This document shows positions 36,421-47,602 of a DNA stretch of 64,000 nucleotides, one piece after another. Made by a program: the position numbers and the translations under genes. The notes beneath the pieces are model-generated. The model was not told where the DNA came from and made no database searches. It saw only the letters and a list, made by a program, of their open reading frames with translations. The first letter of the stretch is position 1, and every line of letters begins with the position of its first letter. The DNA is from Zoroaster sp. YZ-2022 (taxonomy: Eukaryota > Echinodermata > Asteroidea > Forcipulatida > Zoroasteridae), in contig CM055830.1 of the NCBI GenBank assembly GCA_029582265.1, positions 32,529,172 through 32,593,171 on the forward strand, read 5' to 3'.

Positions 36421-36700
36421 ATGGAGTGCTATGCATGACCAAGCGGTTTAGTGCATAGGATGTGTGTTCTGATGGCTGAGTCGTCAGAATGTGGGTTCGA
36501 ATCCCGACCGCGACCGTGGTGCTTGTGTCCTCGAGCAAGACACTTTACCATAATTGCTTCTCTCCACCCAGGAGTAAATTGATACCTGTGAGGGCAGAGT
36601 TGGTTGTTGTGTTTGATTCGCCCATATGCGCCGAAATGGCAGCAATTGAGCTGTATACTCCCCAGGGAGCTGAGATGGTTTCAGGAATGATTTATGCCAA
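36421..36700 (+). mobile_element. tRNA-derived SINE, plus-strand copy truncated at 3' end
   Basis: The head contains GTGGGTTCGAATCCCGACCG and the body GAGCAAGACACTTTACC and CCCCAGGGAGCTGAGATGG. The tail is lost where it meets a long-inverted-repeat element at about 36710. Confidence 0.8.
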
Positions 36701-36729
36701 CCGAGGCTCTAAATACCGACTAAGAAAAA

Positions 36730-37380
36730 TGGCTGTAACATTATCGTTTCCCACAGTGAAAAGTCAACTACAGGTAACTTCCTTTTCTGATCTTACATAA
36801 AAAAGTTCTAAGTATTTTCACAGCTTGATGATGTCAACTCATATTACTTTTGAAAGGTTATCCTCCCTGCTCACTACGGCCCATCTGAATATATGAACGC
36901 TGATGATATTCAAAACTAATTTTTCAAAAGCTCAGGTGAATGATGTACTGATTTTAAAGGGGTTGTTACAGTTTACAAACAGTGTGACCTTTCCCTAGTT
37001 ACCTGATCGCCAGTGTTTGTTCTTCTTGTGATGGTTTTTTCCTGGGAGGTACCTTTGGCGTAGATTTAAAACACTGATCATTGATGTTTTTTCGAGATAA
37101 ACTCATGTTCTGATGGATGGTGGATGGCTATAAAATCTTAAACAGGAAAGGGGAGGTGAACCCTAAATTACCCTGACGGGAAATGATTTACTCTGAGAAA
37201 AAATTAGAGGAAAGAGTTTGTTTTGAAAGATTGGTAGATGTCTGCATAACCTTTCAAAAATAATGAGTTGACATCATCAAGCTGTGAAAATACTTAGAAC
37301 TTTTTTTTATATAAGATCAGAAAAGGAAATTACCTGTAGTTGACTTTTCACTATAGGAAACGATAATGTTACAGCCATTT
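36730..37380. mobile_element. MITE with ~130-bp terminal inverted repeats
   Basis: The left arm (TGGCTGTAACATTATCGTTT through ATTACTTTTGAAAGGTTAT, to about 36862) is mirrored at 37241-37377. The spacer of about 380 bp has no coding frame. It abuts the truncated SINE at 36421-36700. Confidence 0.8.
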
Positions 37381-37791
37381 AAAGTCCTTTGGTAATTTCA
37401 TAAAAACATAATTGATTACGGTTTCACCTTCAACTTCCGTCGTGTAAAGTTTATGATTTTATCAAGTATCCCTGTCTGAATGTTTCTGTCAAATGTTTCT
37501 GTCTGAAGTACTTTCATTTTAGTAAAGTTTGTTTAAAATTATTCCCCTACTGTCTTAATGAAAAAAAGGTGAAAGTTCTGAATTATAATGAATTTGTATT
37601 TATTAAGTTCTTTCGGGTACACCATGTAATAATCTCTTCTTGGAAGAAGTGATGGCTCTGAGAAGAGCCGGTTTGTTTGTTCTCAACGTTTCGACGAGTC
37701 TGCTCTAGCCGTTGTCAGGAGACAGTCTTCTGATAACAGTCTCCTCATCGGGAGACTATCTCCACCATGCAAAGCCTAAATCCTACATTAA

Positions 37792-38151
37792 CCCTTCTAT
37801 GCCCAGGCTGAAATTTGGCCCAGTAAGCACCGCACCCACAGACAGTCACTTGAGTATTTTTGGTTGCATTGCCAATTGTTCACACGTGTATTTTTCTCTA
37901 AGAGTGCTGGAGTTAGTGGCAAAGTCAAACACACTTGTGTATGTCCTACATAAGTTATATGCAGAGTCACACAGAGCTGTGTATGTACTGCATAAGTTAG
38001 CAGCAGACTCATATACAGACGAGTGGTTTTGGTTTGACCTCCTACCGTGCCCACATGTCCTTGCATTTATTTGAGTGCACTGCACAAAGTCAATGGGTTG
38101 GGAGTTACATACAAATTTTGAGTGTCTTTGATTGTTAAACCTATAGGAGGG
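37792..38151. mobile_element. TTAA-flanked MITE, family D (CCCTTCTATGCCC)
   Basis: TTAA at 37788-37791 and 38152-38155. Ends are CCCTTCTATG and ...CTATAGGAGGG. The interior has two diverged copies of a GTATGT-CTACATAAGTTATA segment. It ends about 60 bp before the hAT element at 38216. Confidence 0.6.
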
Positions 38152-38215
38152 TTAAAGTTTGTATTTGCTGATCCAAAGGTCTGTAAGCAGTCTCACAAAT
38201 TTCTTGTATTACAAG

Positions 38216-39396
38216 CAGGGTTGTCACCAGACCAAATTGAGTGCCGGCTAATTTTATCGATTGCGAGCGTAGTGAACGGAGCGCAGCTCCTCACGTCCGG
38301 GGGTCTAGGGGGCGAAGCCCCCCGAAGCTCCTGGGTTTTAGCTTTTAAGAATGGATTTGGAGGGCTCACCTTTCACATAATTTGTTGTATAATAGTATGA
38401 TATTTTCATAGTATTATACAAGAATTTATGATGTGAAGGAGTGCCCTCCAATGCAATTGACAACAATGTTGGCTCAGAAAAACTGAAACTTCTGTATGGC
38501 CTACCAGGTGTCCACTTTTCGCTATTAAACTTAGATGCCAGCTTCTGTTTTTTTGATGAGGTGGTAACACTTGAGCAACCGGGGCCGTCAGGCATAGCAG
38601 CTCCGAGTTTTTGGCCTAAATCCACAGTGGCCGAAGACTCGGTAGCGTGATCAGTTCCCGGGTCAGTTGTACTCGAACACGAAGATGTGGTCGCAGAAGA
38701 ATGTCTCGAATTTGCCGGCTTCTCGCTTGACCCGGCTGCCGTGTCTATCACTGCCGGCCCCTTGCGTTTAGTGGCCGAAGAGAAAAAGCTGGTGATACTT
38801 TTCTGCGAGTGCGACATAATTATTTTGATCAAAACACTTCCAAAAAACGTTCACAAAACTTTTCATGAATGGGCGGAGGGACGCACGTGAATAATTTTCC
38901 CTTTGCTGAGCACATCGCGGGGAAAGCTAGACGTTTACGAAGTCACGCTTAACCAACCTGAAATTTACGTACATGTACAGTATGTACATCGACATTACGA
39001 AGCACGTCGCATCATTTACACGCGGTAGAGACTAGTGGCATTAGCTCATCGTGCAGGCGCAAACAACCAATCATAATGGGGATTCCCAGGTCTTTTCCCT
39101 GACGTCATAAATAAATGCTAATTAGTGTATTTGTTTGTACCGCTACAAACTGAGATTTATTTTATAATATCGTACGATGTTTTAATTGATCTATAGACTA
39201 AAGTCCTCAAAATAATGGCAAATAACTCAAAGAAATGAAGAATACATGAACTTTTTAAACTTTTATTACTGTTTAATGAAATATTCACACATTTTTTGTG
39301 CCGGTCGGTAAGACATCAATTTGCGTTTGGTGCCGGTCGGCCAGAGGGAGTGCCGGTTAGACCCGACCGGCGCCGACCGGCGTAGCTACAACCCTG
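38216..39396 (-). mobile_element. hAT-family DNA transposon, internally deleted, with 8-bp target-site duplication
   Basis: The 1181-bp element starts CAGGGTTGTCACC and ends GCTACAACCCTG, giving CAGGGTTG-type inverted ends. It is flanked on both sides by the identical octamer ATTACAAG (38208-38215 and 39397-39404). Eight-base duplications and CAGGG ends are diagnostic of hAT elements. It retains a GC-rich minus-strand 5' end with a coding frame and a likely promoter (TGACGTCA near 39099), but no catalytic region, so it is non-autonomous. GTGCCGG-type subrepeats lie near both ends. Perfect duplications suggest fairly recent insertion. Confidence 0.88.
38338..38817 (-). CDS. N-terminal fragment of a hAT-element protein with PIP-box-like motif
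   Basis: A minus-strand frame from the ATG at 38817 begins MSHSQKSITSFFSSATKRK, followed by a Ser/Thr-rich, low-complexity segment to about residue 80 and a basic KKQKLASKFNSEKW stretch. QKSITSFF fits the PCNA-interacting PIP box (QxxIxxFF). A donor-like GTGAGC at 38369-38364 on this strand suggests the true exon ends at 38370 and the remaining in-frame codons are intron. An upstream in-frame ATG at 38832 would add five residues. The DNA-binding and catalytic parts expected of a hAT transposase are absent, consistent with internal deletion of the element. Expression is unknown. Confidence 0.5.
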   Translation of the reverse strand: MSHSQKSITSFFSSATKRKGPAVIDTAAGSSEKPANSRHSSATTSSCSSTTDPGTDHATESSATVDLGQKLGAAMPDGPGCSSVTTSSKKQKLASKFNSEKWTPGRPYRSFSFSEPTLLSIALEGTPSHHKFLYNTMKISYYYTTNYVKGEPSKSILKS

Positions 39397-40879
39397 ATTA
39401 CAAGGTGATTTAAGTGCAAGGTTTCATATGGTTGTTAGATAGTGTTAAATAAACAGGATGGTTGTTTAATAAACAGGGATGTTAGTTGTTTGGAGTTTAG
39501 AATGGTTATTTAATAAATGGTTGTTTAATAAACAGGATGGATGCTTTATAAACAGAGATGTAGGTTTTCTGGAGTTTCACAATATGTTTTTTTTAATAGG
39601 CCAAAACAAAGTCTCCAGTTTCTCCCCTCCTCTCCCTCTGGCAATTTTTTTTTGCTATGAAACAATGTCCAATTGCAACCAAAATTGCTGGATCAATTGT
39701 TATGAACGTTTGCCTGATTTGTTGGGCCTCTCTGAAGCTCAGTTTTGCCGACTGGAGCTCAGTTTTGCCGAGGTATAACACCCCAACACCTCCTCTTTGG
39801 CTATGGCCCAAGTTATTAGCCAAATTTGAAATGACAAAGTTCATCGGAAAGGATTTTTTTTTCTAAAAGTAGTCATTAGTCTCTTCATCCATTACGATAT
39901 GACTAAAGAGTTTCCTTTTGGGAAAAAAATTGTCAAAAGTGATGGATCATGGACGATTTTTGCCCCCCAAAAACCTCACGAATGATCTATTACGCTTCAA
40001 TTTGAAGGGAGTGTATACTTTTGGCAATTAACTGATTACAGACTTACTGAAATATGACCTTTAACCATCCTACTATAGCTGAACTTTAGCAGCAAGTAGC
40101 TACAGAGGTCAAAATCAGTCAACTGCCCGTTCTGACTGGGGTTTTTTTTTGGTAATCTTTTTTCTTTCTTTTTTTTTGCCAACAGGGAAATACGTGATAC
40201 ATGTATACGCAGGAACCAAATTTCCCATGTACAAAGTATGGTGGCTAAGAGAGGCCTCACAAATCGGGCAAACGTTCATAGCCCTATGTGAAAAATTCAT
40301 TTAAAACACAGCACGGCAGAATTTCAGTCGATCCAGTAATTTTGGCTGCAATTGGACATTGTTTCAAAGAAAAAGAAAAAAAAATTTAAATGATGACTGC
40401 GGGTCTGAGGTGATGCGCGCGGAGACTAGAAACCAAGACTTTTTTTTTTGTGGCCTAAAGTATGGATGCGTTTTCATTTTACCATTGGGGTACAATCTCT
40501 TTAATATTCAATGAAATGTAAAAAGAAATGCACACACCAGGCCTGTGATTTCTTGGGATATTTCCTGATTTCAAGATTTTTCCTGATTTCAATTTTTTTT
40601 ACAAATCTCCCTTTGCTTCAAACCGTTCTTAAAAGAAGAGAAGTAGCCACCAAGGAAAGAAAGAAGTAGCCTGTATTGTGTCCAAATCTCTAGTTTCTTG
40701 TTTGTGGGGATGTGGAGTGTGTAAATCCTCCAAAATTAAACATCCAGGGTGTTCAGGGGGCTTTGTCCTCTAGGCCAAAGGGAGACCCAGGCCTGCTACC
40801 CATTTTTCAGGATTTTTTACTTTTGTCAAATCACACCCCTATTAAACATCTCTCTTTACTTTTTCATTCTCGAATACAG

Positions 40880-41089
40880 AGTTACCTTCAGAGTATACAG
40901 AACCACTTATCACCAGAGATGCAGCGCATCGCATCCACGACGCACCTACCGCCCGAGCCGGTCATCATACCACCCCCGATCCCTCCCCCACCAGAGATGA
41001 CCACGACGTTACTAAGCAATGCATCCACCACCATCACGACCCTCGGCCCGGTGACTCACATCGACGATGCGGACATTGCTGACGTCTGA
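40880..41089 (+). CDS. TMEM198: TMEM198-like protein, last coding exon (residues 306-374)
   Basis: Terminal coding exon after an acceptor at 40878-40879. It begins SYLQSIQNHLSPEMQR, matching the conserved tail that follows the NGD segment in this family. The rest is a low-complexity tail: a proline-rich run (about residues 325-341), a Ser/Thr-rich stretch and an acidic C-terminus ending ADIADV, with TGA at 41087-41089. The open frame runs upstream to 40712, but that part lies in a MITE copy and is not exon. A 16-kb intron separates it from exon 3; a small extra exon in that gap cannot be excluded, although none is needed. Confidence 0.88.
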   Translation, partial: SYLQSIQNHLSPEMQRIASTTHLPPEPVIIPPPIPPPPEMTTTLLSNASTTITTLGPVTHIDDADIADV

Positions 41090-43006
41090 GCGATCTGATT
41101 TTGTGACCGGAGCAGAGAGAATGCAACCTCTGATTGGCTACGGACTCGTCTTCCAAAGAGGAAAAAAAACCTCTGTTATACCTGCCAATCATTCCGCCTT
41201 CTTACATCGAAGAAAATGGACATTGGATGTTTTAAGGGAATGAACTAATATGGTTAGTTTGACAGGACGTCGACCGTAACAAATAATTAACAGTAATCAT
41301 GGTGGAACTGTGCCATTTGATCGGATTCAAAGTTCTACTGATGAGTGTGAGCATTTCTACGTAGCTCATGGATTGGTTTTCCAAGAAAAAATTGTGCCCG
41401 ATAACAAGGATAATGTCAAAGTTTGACGGTAACTCAGTGTTGAATTAATCTCAGCTGTGATCTACAAAAAAATGCCTTAGTTGTAGGGCAATGTAGGGCA
41501 TTCCAAATGTGTCATTGCACTTTACAGATGACTATTACAGGCCTGTGATTTTGATTGATTTCAGGATTTTTTGTTACAAATCTCCCTTTTCCTCAAAATT
41601 TTCTTGAAAGAAGAGAAGTAGCCACCAAGGAAAGAAAGAAGTAGCCTGTATTGTGTCCAAACCTCTAGTTTCTTGTTTGTGGGGATGTGGAGAGTTTGTA
41701 AATCCACCAGGAGGTTCAGGGTGCTTTGTCCTCTAGACCAAAGGGAGACCCAGGCCTGCTACCCATTTGATTTGTTCCTTTTGTCAAATCACACCCCTTC
41801 TGTTAACCCTCATGAGGGCGCCAGTATTATTCCATAAAAGGAAGGTACAACATTTGAATTTAGAATCCTCAAAAGTGTATCAAAAGAATATGAGAAATTT
41901 ATCTTGAATTGTGGAAATAGAAGCTGAAAAGGACATTATGTTGATGTAACGGTCAATATATTTTAAAGTCAAATTTTTGAGAAATCATTATGACTCATCC
42001 AAAACAAACGTAGCTGCTAAGTGTGTGATCCGCGGTGAATCCTAGTTCCTGCTGCTGTTGCTGTTCTTGGGATCGCTTCAACCGGTCTAGTTATTATACT
42101 CTGAGAATTTGTAGGTCATCAAAGGAAAAGGTCGTCAGTTAACCCTCCACCCATATCCTATAATTAAAAGAGTATTTCTGTAATGGGGTGTACCGGTATA
42201 CCCCAAAACCATTTCAAGCCCATGTATACTTGAAGGTTATCGTGTTCATTCATACTTATTAAGGGAATAACAGTTGGGCGGTCTTTACCACAGGTTATTG
42301 ACCGGTTTTGGTCGTGGTCACGGGCAATAAGGACCGTTGAATAAAGCCAAATAGAAATAAGCAAATTAGAAATGGGTAAATTCATGTTTTGGGGACACAC
42401 GAAACACTTTCAAAGGACACGAGTCGGGCGCGTGATGCCATTCTTCGTCACTCTGATTGGTTTAAATCCGCATCACGTGTCGCACAAAACAGCTGGCGCA
42501 TACGTGCTACTCTGATTTTGATAAGCCATGTCTTTAAAGGCAACAAAATGTAAAATAGGAATTAACAGATGGTTGTGGGTAAATTTTATGGTCTTACCAT
42601 TTTGTGGTCTGCACGACATCCATGAAAAACTTGTGTGAAGTCTCCACAACCCTGGGATGAACATTTATGTGTATGTGGTTGTGGATGCATTTTGTGTGTG
42701 AACTAAACTTAACGTAACGGTGTGCTTCCCTCGTTTTCAGAAACTCAATTTTTGTACAGTTGTGTTTAACGCAATGGGAGACTTTTGTGATGCTAGAGGG
42801 CAGCAAACTGGTCCTTTTCTGTTGTTCTCAATATCATGTGCATGCTCGGAATTAATGTAAACAATGGGAAAAGGACCTGGCTGCCATCTACGTCTCAAAA
42901 GTCTCCCATAGTCCAGTCTTATAGCTATTTGTATACACAGTGTAATGCTGCTATAATGAACATTATGAGATTCTCCTAAATGATCACTGTAGTGGTCGTT
43001 CGGTGA
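41090..43006 (+). other. 3' UTR and downstream flank of TMEM198
   Basis: The 3' UTR starts here but its end is not obvious. A candidate AATAAA lies at 42340-42345 and another at 44006-44011. A hAT-like MITE copy (41538-41797) would be inside the UTR if either distal signal is used. I see no other coding potential in this stretch. Confidence 0.4.
41538..41797 (+). mobile_element. Family H MITE in the TMEM198 3' flank
   Basis: Complete interior with slightly eroded ends, 450 nt downstream of the stop codon and in the sense orientation of the gene. Another copy (40538-40840) ends 39 nt before the last exon's acceptor. The terminal exon is thus bracketed by two copies. Confidence 0.7.
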
Positions 43007-43010
43007 TTAA

Positions 43011-43318
43011 CCCTCCTACTACTAAAAGGGTAAAAATCAGTCAAAATGTTGATATACTTGCCAAGGTATATCTAGTGCACTTAAAAGTCAAACACTGTCA
43101 AACCTTACGTGTAGTAAGTACATTTACAGGTCAAAATTAGTCGACCGTTTTTGACTGGTAAAAACATTGTCTGGTAATGTTCAGGGTGGTCAAAATGACA
43201 GTAAAAACCAGTCAAAAATGCCCCTGTGTGCACATTTGGGTCAACAGTCAAAACAGGCAGTTGACTGATTTTGACCACTATGGCTACTTGCTACTAAAGT
43301 GCAGCTGTAGTCGGAGGG
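43011..43318 (-). mobile_element. TTAA-flanked MITE, family B, copy 4 (inverted)
   Basis: TTAA at 43007-43010 and 43319-43322, same orientation as copy 3. A fifth, interrupted copy begins at about 40062 and is cut by another MITE near 40138. Confidence 0.8.
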
Positions 43319-43977
43319 TTAATGGCTGCATTGCCGATACACACATGTAAACTTGGAGCCTAGGGTCATGTTAGTTGTAACCAAATGTTCACTATAGTGG
43401 TGTTCTTCTTATAATACAGAATGGTAAATTGTACATGTAAGTATAAAGGCATGTCAACTAACTACAAAAGATGGAAAGTATTTCCTGTGTCAAAATGCTT
43501 GAAAAGATCAAAGGTTTGGCTGCTAGTAATTTAAGAGTGCGCCAGGTGCAGGGATGGGACGACGTGTGGCTAAGGATCCAACATGATGCTTGTCACACTA
43601 TATAGAGGGCTAGATTCACTCTTGTCTTGATTTCAAAAGATGCAAAGTAAATAACCAGTAGTGTCGGTGACGTGGTCTATACCAAATTGTTTATCGTGTG
43701 TGCGCCCTCTAGTGTCAAAGTCATCCATCTTGGATCTGCTATTTCTTAAGGCAGTTACATTTTACAATGTGTGTTTTGATATATACAGTATATTCGTATC
43801 TGTGAATTGTTAAGTGCAATGCAGAGTTTTAGAGTATTCATACTATTAAGAAATACATTGTGTATTATTGCTGGCCACTTGTCTAAATGGCTTTAGACAG
43901 AGCCCTCTGTTATGGAATTGTGTAAGCTAAGAATTTTGGACTCAAAATGGTTGCCGAGTCACGGTTCTGACCCACCG

Positions 43978-44226
43978 ATGTGACTGGATCAAGGGTTGCC
44001 TAGCAAATAAAGGCATCCACCACAGGGCCATGTTGGTACTCCACTATATCTCTATTATTATGACTGGATAGAGGGTTGCCTATTGGTGCCTAACAGATAA
44101 AGGCATCCACCATAGGGCCGTATTGGTACTCCACTATATCTCTTATTATGACTGGATAGAGGGTTGCCTATTGGTGCCTAACAGATAAAGGCATCCACCA
44201 CAGGGCAATGTTGGTATTCCACTATA
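43978..44226 (+). repeat. ~90-bp tandem repeat, three copies
   Basis: The unit contains TGACTGGATAGAGGGTTGCC, AAGGCATCCACCACAGGGC and TTGGTACTCCACTATATCTC. The first copy lacks the TATTGGTGCC segment. Confidence 0.85.
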
Positions 44227-44793
44227 CAAATGAAAACAAAAGGAATTCACAAAGGAATGCATATACAAAGGAATGTACATTGTTAAAGTGGTTTGTGGGG
44301 GGACCAACATGGCGTACAGTGGCTTTGAATGGAAGCGCATGATCTTCTATTCAGTCAGTATTAATAGAGATCGTTGTTCTGCCCAATCGGTCCTTATCCA
44401 TAGGATTAAGACCATGCTAGGAGCTTTTTATTCCAGTGTTATTTTCTTTAGTTCTATTGCTATCCTTCTAATAGAAGAATTTACTTTTGGGTTATATGCA
44501 ATATTGTATAGTTGGTCTGTATAGTGCCAAGTGTATTCTGTAGCTAAGGTCAAATATTCGGTGGTGTATATATTTTTTGCTAGAATTAGAAATGAAACTA
44601 AGAATCATTTGGTTTGAATCTCTGGTGTAACCAAAAATGTGTCTAATATAATCAATTTTTGGTGCAAAATAATGGATATAATAGTTGATTTCACAGCAGT
44701 TTTCCTGAAATACTGTTGGAATTTGGACCTGTTTTATTGACTTGGAATCTATCTGAAGGTTCCACCAATTTTGACTTCAACAAATCAGTTCCA

Positions 44794-44831
44794 CAGTCAC
44801 GTGACAAATCACATGATTTGTTACGTGACTG
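44794..44831. repeat. 38-bp hairpin with CACGTG
   Basis: CAGTCACGTGACAAATCA is followed after two bases by its complement with one mismatch (TGATTTGTTACGTGACTG). One arm contains the E-box CACGTG. No larger element is evident. Confidence 0.6.
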
Positions 44832-45029
44832 ATTATTCAAATAAGGCTCAACACAGCTGTAATAGTATACAAATAGAATGGGCTGTACATTGTAATATGA
44901 GCTTCCAAAATAATGTATTATTTCAAGAAATGTTTATAGAAATAAGCACAAAAATGCATTTAAAAAAAATAAAAACAAGTAATTTGTTTGTATGCTTTTA
45001 ATTGAACAAAGGGGTCATTTAAAAAAATA

Positions 45030-46006
45030 AAAAATACTGTAGAATGAATGACTCTCTAAATGAACAAAGGGGGATACTGTAGAATGAATGACTCTCTAAA
45101 TGAACAAAGGGGGATACTGTAGAAGAATGACTCTCTAAATGAACAAAGGGGGATACTGTAGAATGAATGACTCTCTAAATGAACAAAGGGGGATACTGTA
45201 GAATGAATGACTCTCTAAATGAACAAAGGTGGATACTGTAGAAGAATGACTCTCTAAATGAACAAAGGGGGATACTGTAGAATGAATGACTCTCTATGAA
45301 CAAAGGTGGATATTGTAGAATGAATGACTCTCTAAATGAACAAAGGGGGATACTGTAGAATGAATGACTCTCTAAATGAACAAAGGGGATACTGTAGAAT
45401 GAATGACTCTCTAAATGAACAAAGGGGATACTGTAGAATGAATGACTCTAAATGAACAAAGGGGATACTGTAGAATGAATGACTCTCTAAATGAACAAAG
45501 GGGATACTGTAGAATGAATGACTGACTCTCTAAATGAACAAAGGGGATACTGTAGAATGAATGACTCTAAATGAACAAAGGGGGATACTGTAGAATGAAT
45601 GACTCTAAATGAACAAAGGGGATACTGTAGAATGAATGACTCTCTAAATGAACAAAGGGGGATACTGTAGAATGAATGACTCTCTAAATGAACAAAGGGG
45701 GATACTGTAGAATGAATGACTCTCTAAATGAACAAAGGGGGATACTGTAGAATGAATGACTCTCTAAATGAACAAAGGGGGATACTGTAGAATGAATGAC
45801 TCTCTAAATGAACAAAGGGGGATACTGTAGAATGAATGACTCTCTAAATGAACAAAGGGGGATACTGTAGAATGAATGACTCTCTAAATGAACAAAGGGG
45901 GATACTGTAGAAGAATGACTCTAAATGAACAAAGGGGGATACTGTAGAATGAATGACTCTCTATGAACAAAGGGGGATACTGTAGAATGAATGACTCTCT
46001 AAATGC
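45030..46006 (+). repeat. 40-bp minisatellite, about 24 copies
   Basis: The unit joins GATACTGTAGAATGAATGAC to TCTCTAAATGAACAAAGGGG. Variants lack TCTC or one G. The last half kilobase is nearly homogeneous (45650-45905), while the 5' portion mixes subtypes, suggesting recent expansion from the 3' side. No frame stays open. Confidence 0.95.
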
Positions 46007-46009
46007 ATG

Positions 46010-47240
46010 TACATTGTACATACAGTATATTAATTCAAATGTTTTCTTTAAATACAAAATTTTACAGTGAAACTATTACAGTCGAAACCTGAACAACATG
46101 TGCAGTCTTTGACGTTCCCAATTAATTTCATGAATTTCATGAATAATCCACAGACCATTTTACTGTTTACTGACATTACTACCGTGGTACCATATGCTGT
46201 GTCCACTTCACTTAGAATGGCAGATCAATATTCCTCTTTATGCATATCACCAGGTTCATGTTGTTCAATCCAGACAAAATTCTGAATACATTTTCTCATT
46301 TTGCTCTAAAACATTCACACACTGGTTAAAATGTATATTCTTGATTCAAAGAAAGTAAACATACTCAGTTTTTCCAATATAAACAATATTGTATCATGTC
46401 TCCTATTGTGTAAACAAGAGCAACTTGAAAATCCCCACCCCCCCCCCCTTTCCCCTCCCCTAAAAAAAAAAGTCCTGGACATTAAATGTTTGAATTGAGT
46501 TGATGCCTGTGACGACTAGAAACTAGATTCATTATTTGGGGGCGCAAAAGAAAGTTTGTTCGCATTTTAAAAACCCTCGGGTGAAATGAATCATCAGCCA
46601 CAAACTCATTGATTTGTAAATACAGGTTTTAGTTGTAAGTTTAACTGAAATGACATTTTTCATTTTAACTACGCATTTGCATTGCCAGGGTGAAAATCTG
46701 AGTCAGCTGTTGTTTTTGCTTAAAAGATGCACATTCCATGCGAATTCTTATTTCTCCATTATCTTTGGTTATATTTTATGTGTTGTTATTCTTTTCTGAG
46801 TAAAAAGGAAGTAAATTAGTTTAAAATTCATGTTTCATATAATAATTGTTCAATGCATGAATAAAGAGTAACCAAGTGAATAAATTACATGTATCTGTAA
46901 ATTTATCTATACTTTTCAAACTAATTGTTAGTCGAATAATGGTACCTATAAAAATTACAATGCTTTGATCATTACTTACAAATATCTCATTTGAAAGTAA
47001 TTTACTTCGTTTTTACAAGGAAATTATAAGCCAAACAAAACAAAAATGTCTGAAATAGTGAAACACATGGAGTATGCATCTATAACTGCAAATTTCTTTA
47101 ATGGTTTCTTATATGTTGAGAAGAAATTTTATCAAATTTTTGGGGCTAAATCTGATTGTAATTTTCCATTTTTTATGTTGATTTAAACAAATTGGACAGT
47201 GTGTTATTATTCTTGGATTCCTTGGTATGTTAGGATCTCT
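46010..47240. other. Gene-free stretch
   Basis: AT-rich with a single diverged 77-bp unit near 46331-46400, a poly-C run at 46436-46448 and no frame that looks coding. 47603-48296 is similar. Confidence 0.6.
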
Positions 47241-47246
47241 GTTTAA

Positions 47247-47459
47247 AGGGACAGTATCATCATGATCAGAACAACAGGGTACCGGTATGTCATTGGTGTC
47301 CTTGTTTAAGGTGAGTGACTGAAAATTACTGGGTCATTTATGCAGCAGCAGTGGCAATATGACCTTATCATGTGGGATATAATTTTCAGTCACTGAGTTA
47401 ATCTAAAACTAACACTCCGGCCGATTCCATGCCCTGTTGAATGTGGTGATATTGTCTCT
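47247..47459. mobile_element. TTAA-flanked MITE, family C, copy
   Basis: TTAA at 47243-47246 and 47460-47463, with AGGGACAGTATCATCATGAT at the left and the GATATTGTCTCT end at the right. The interior keeps CAGTCACTGAGTTAATCTAA. Confidence 0.7.
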
Positions 47460-47517
47460 TTAATACTTGTACTGTGGTGCTTATACGAAGTGGACACTTT
47501 TATCTGTATGCAATATT

Positions 47518-47602
47518 TTTAATCATTCTTAATTTTTAATCATTCTTAATTTTTAATCATTCTTAATTTTTAATCATTCTTAATTTTTAATCATTCTTAA
47601 TT
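47518..47602 (+). repeat. 17-bp minisatellite, five copies
   Basis: TAATCATTCTTAATTTT repeated almost exactly. Confidence 0.9.

Larger units (their letters stand above)
24838..40879 (+). other. TMEM198 intron 3, repeat-rich
   Basis: A 16-kb intron (GTAAGA...CAG) holding a broken minus-strand LINE, a hAT element, MITEs, a SINE and tandem arrays listed separately. Between them, 25870-26230, 26520-26870, 31140-32230, 32652-33530, 33853-34724 and 35230-35980 show no gene I can support. A minus-strand frame at 25003-25464 has a faint resemblance to LINE C-termini (LWE...SFKAGLKTH), too weak for a separate call. Confidence 0.7.

Noticed and set aside
40712..40879. In-frame upstream extension of the last TMEM198 exon
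   Set aside because: This stretch lies mostly in a family H MITE, and a good acceptor at 40878-40879 joins exactly to the family motif.
45030..46006. CRISPR-like array
   Set aside because: There are no unique spacers; the whole 40-bp unit repeats, and the genome is animal.
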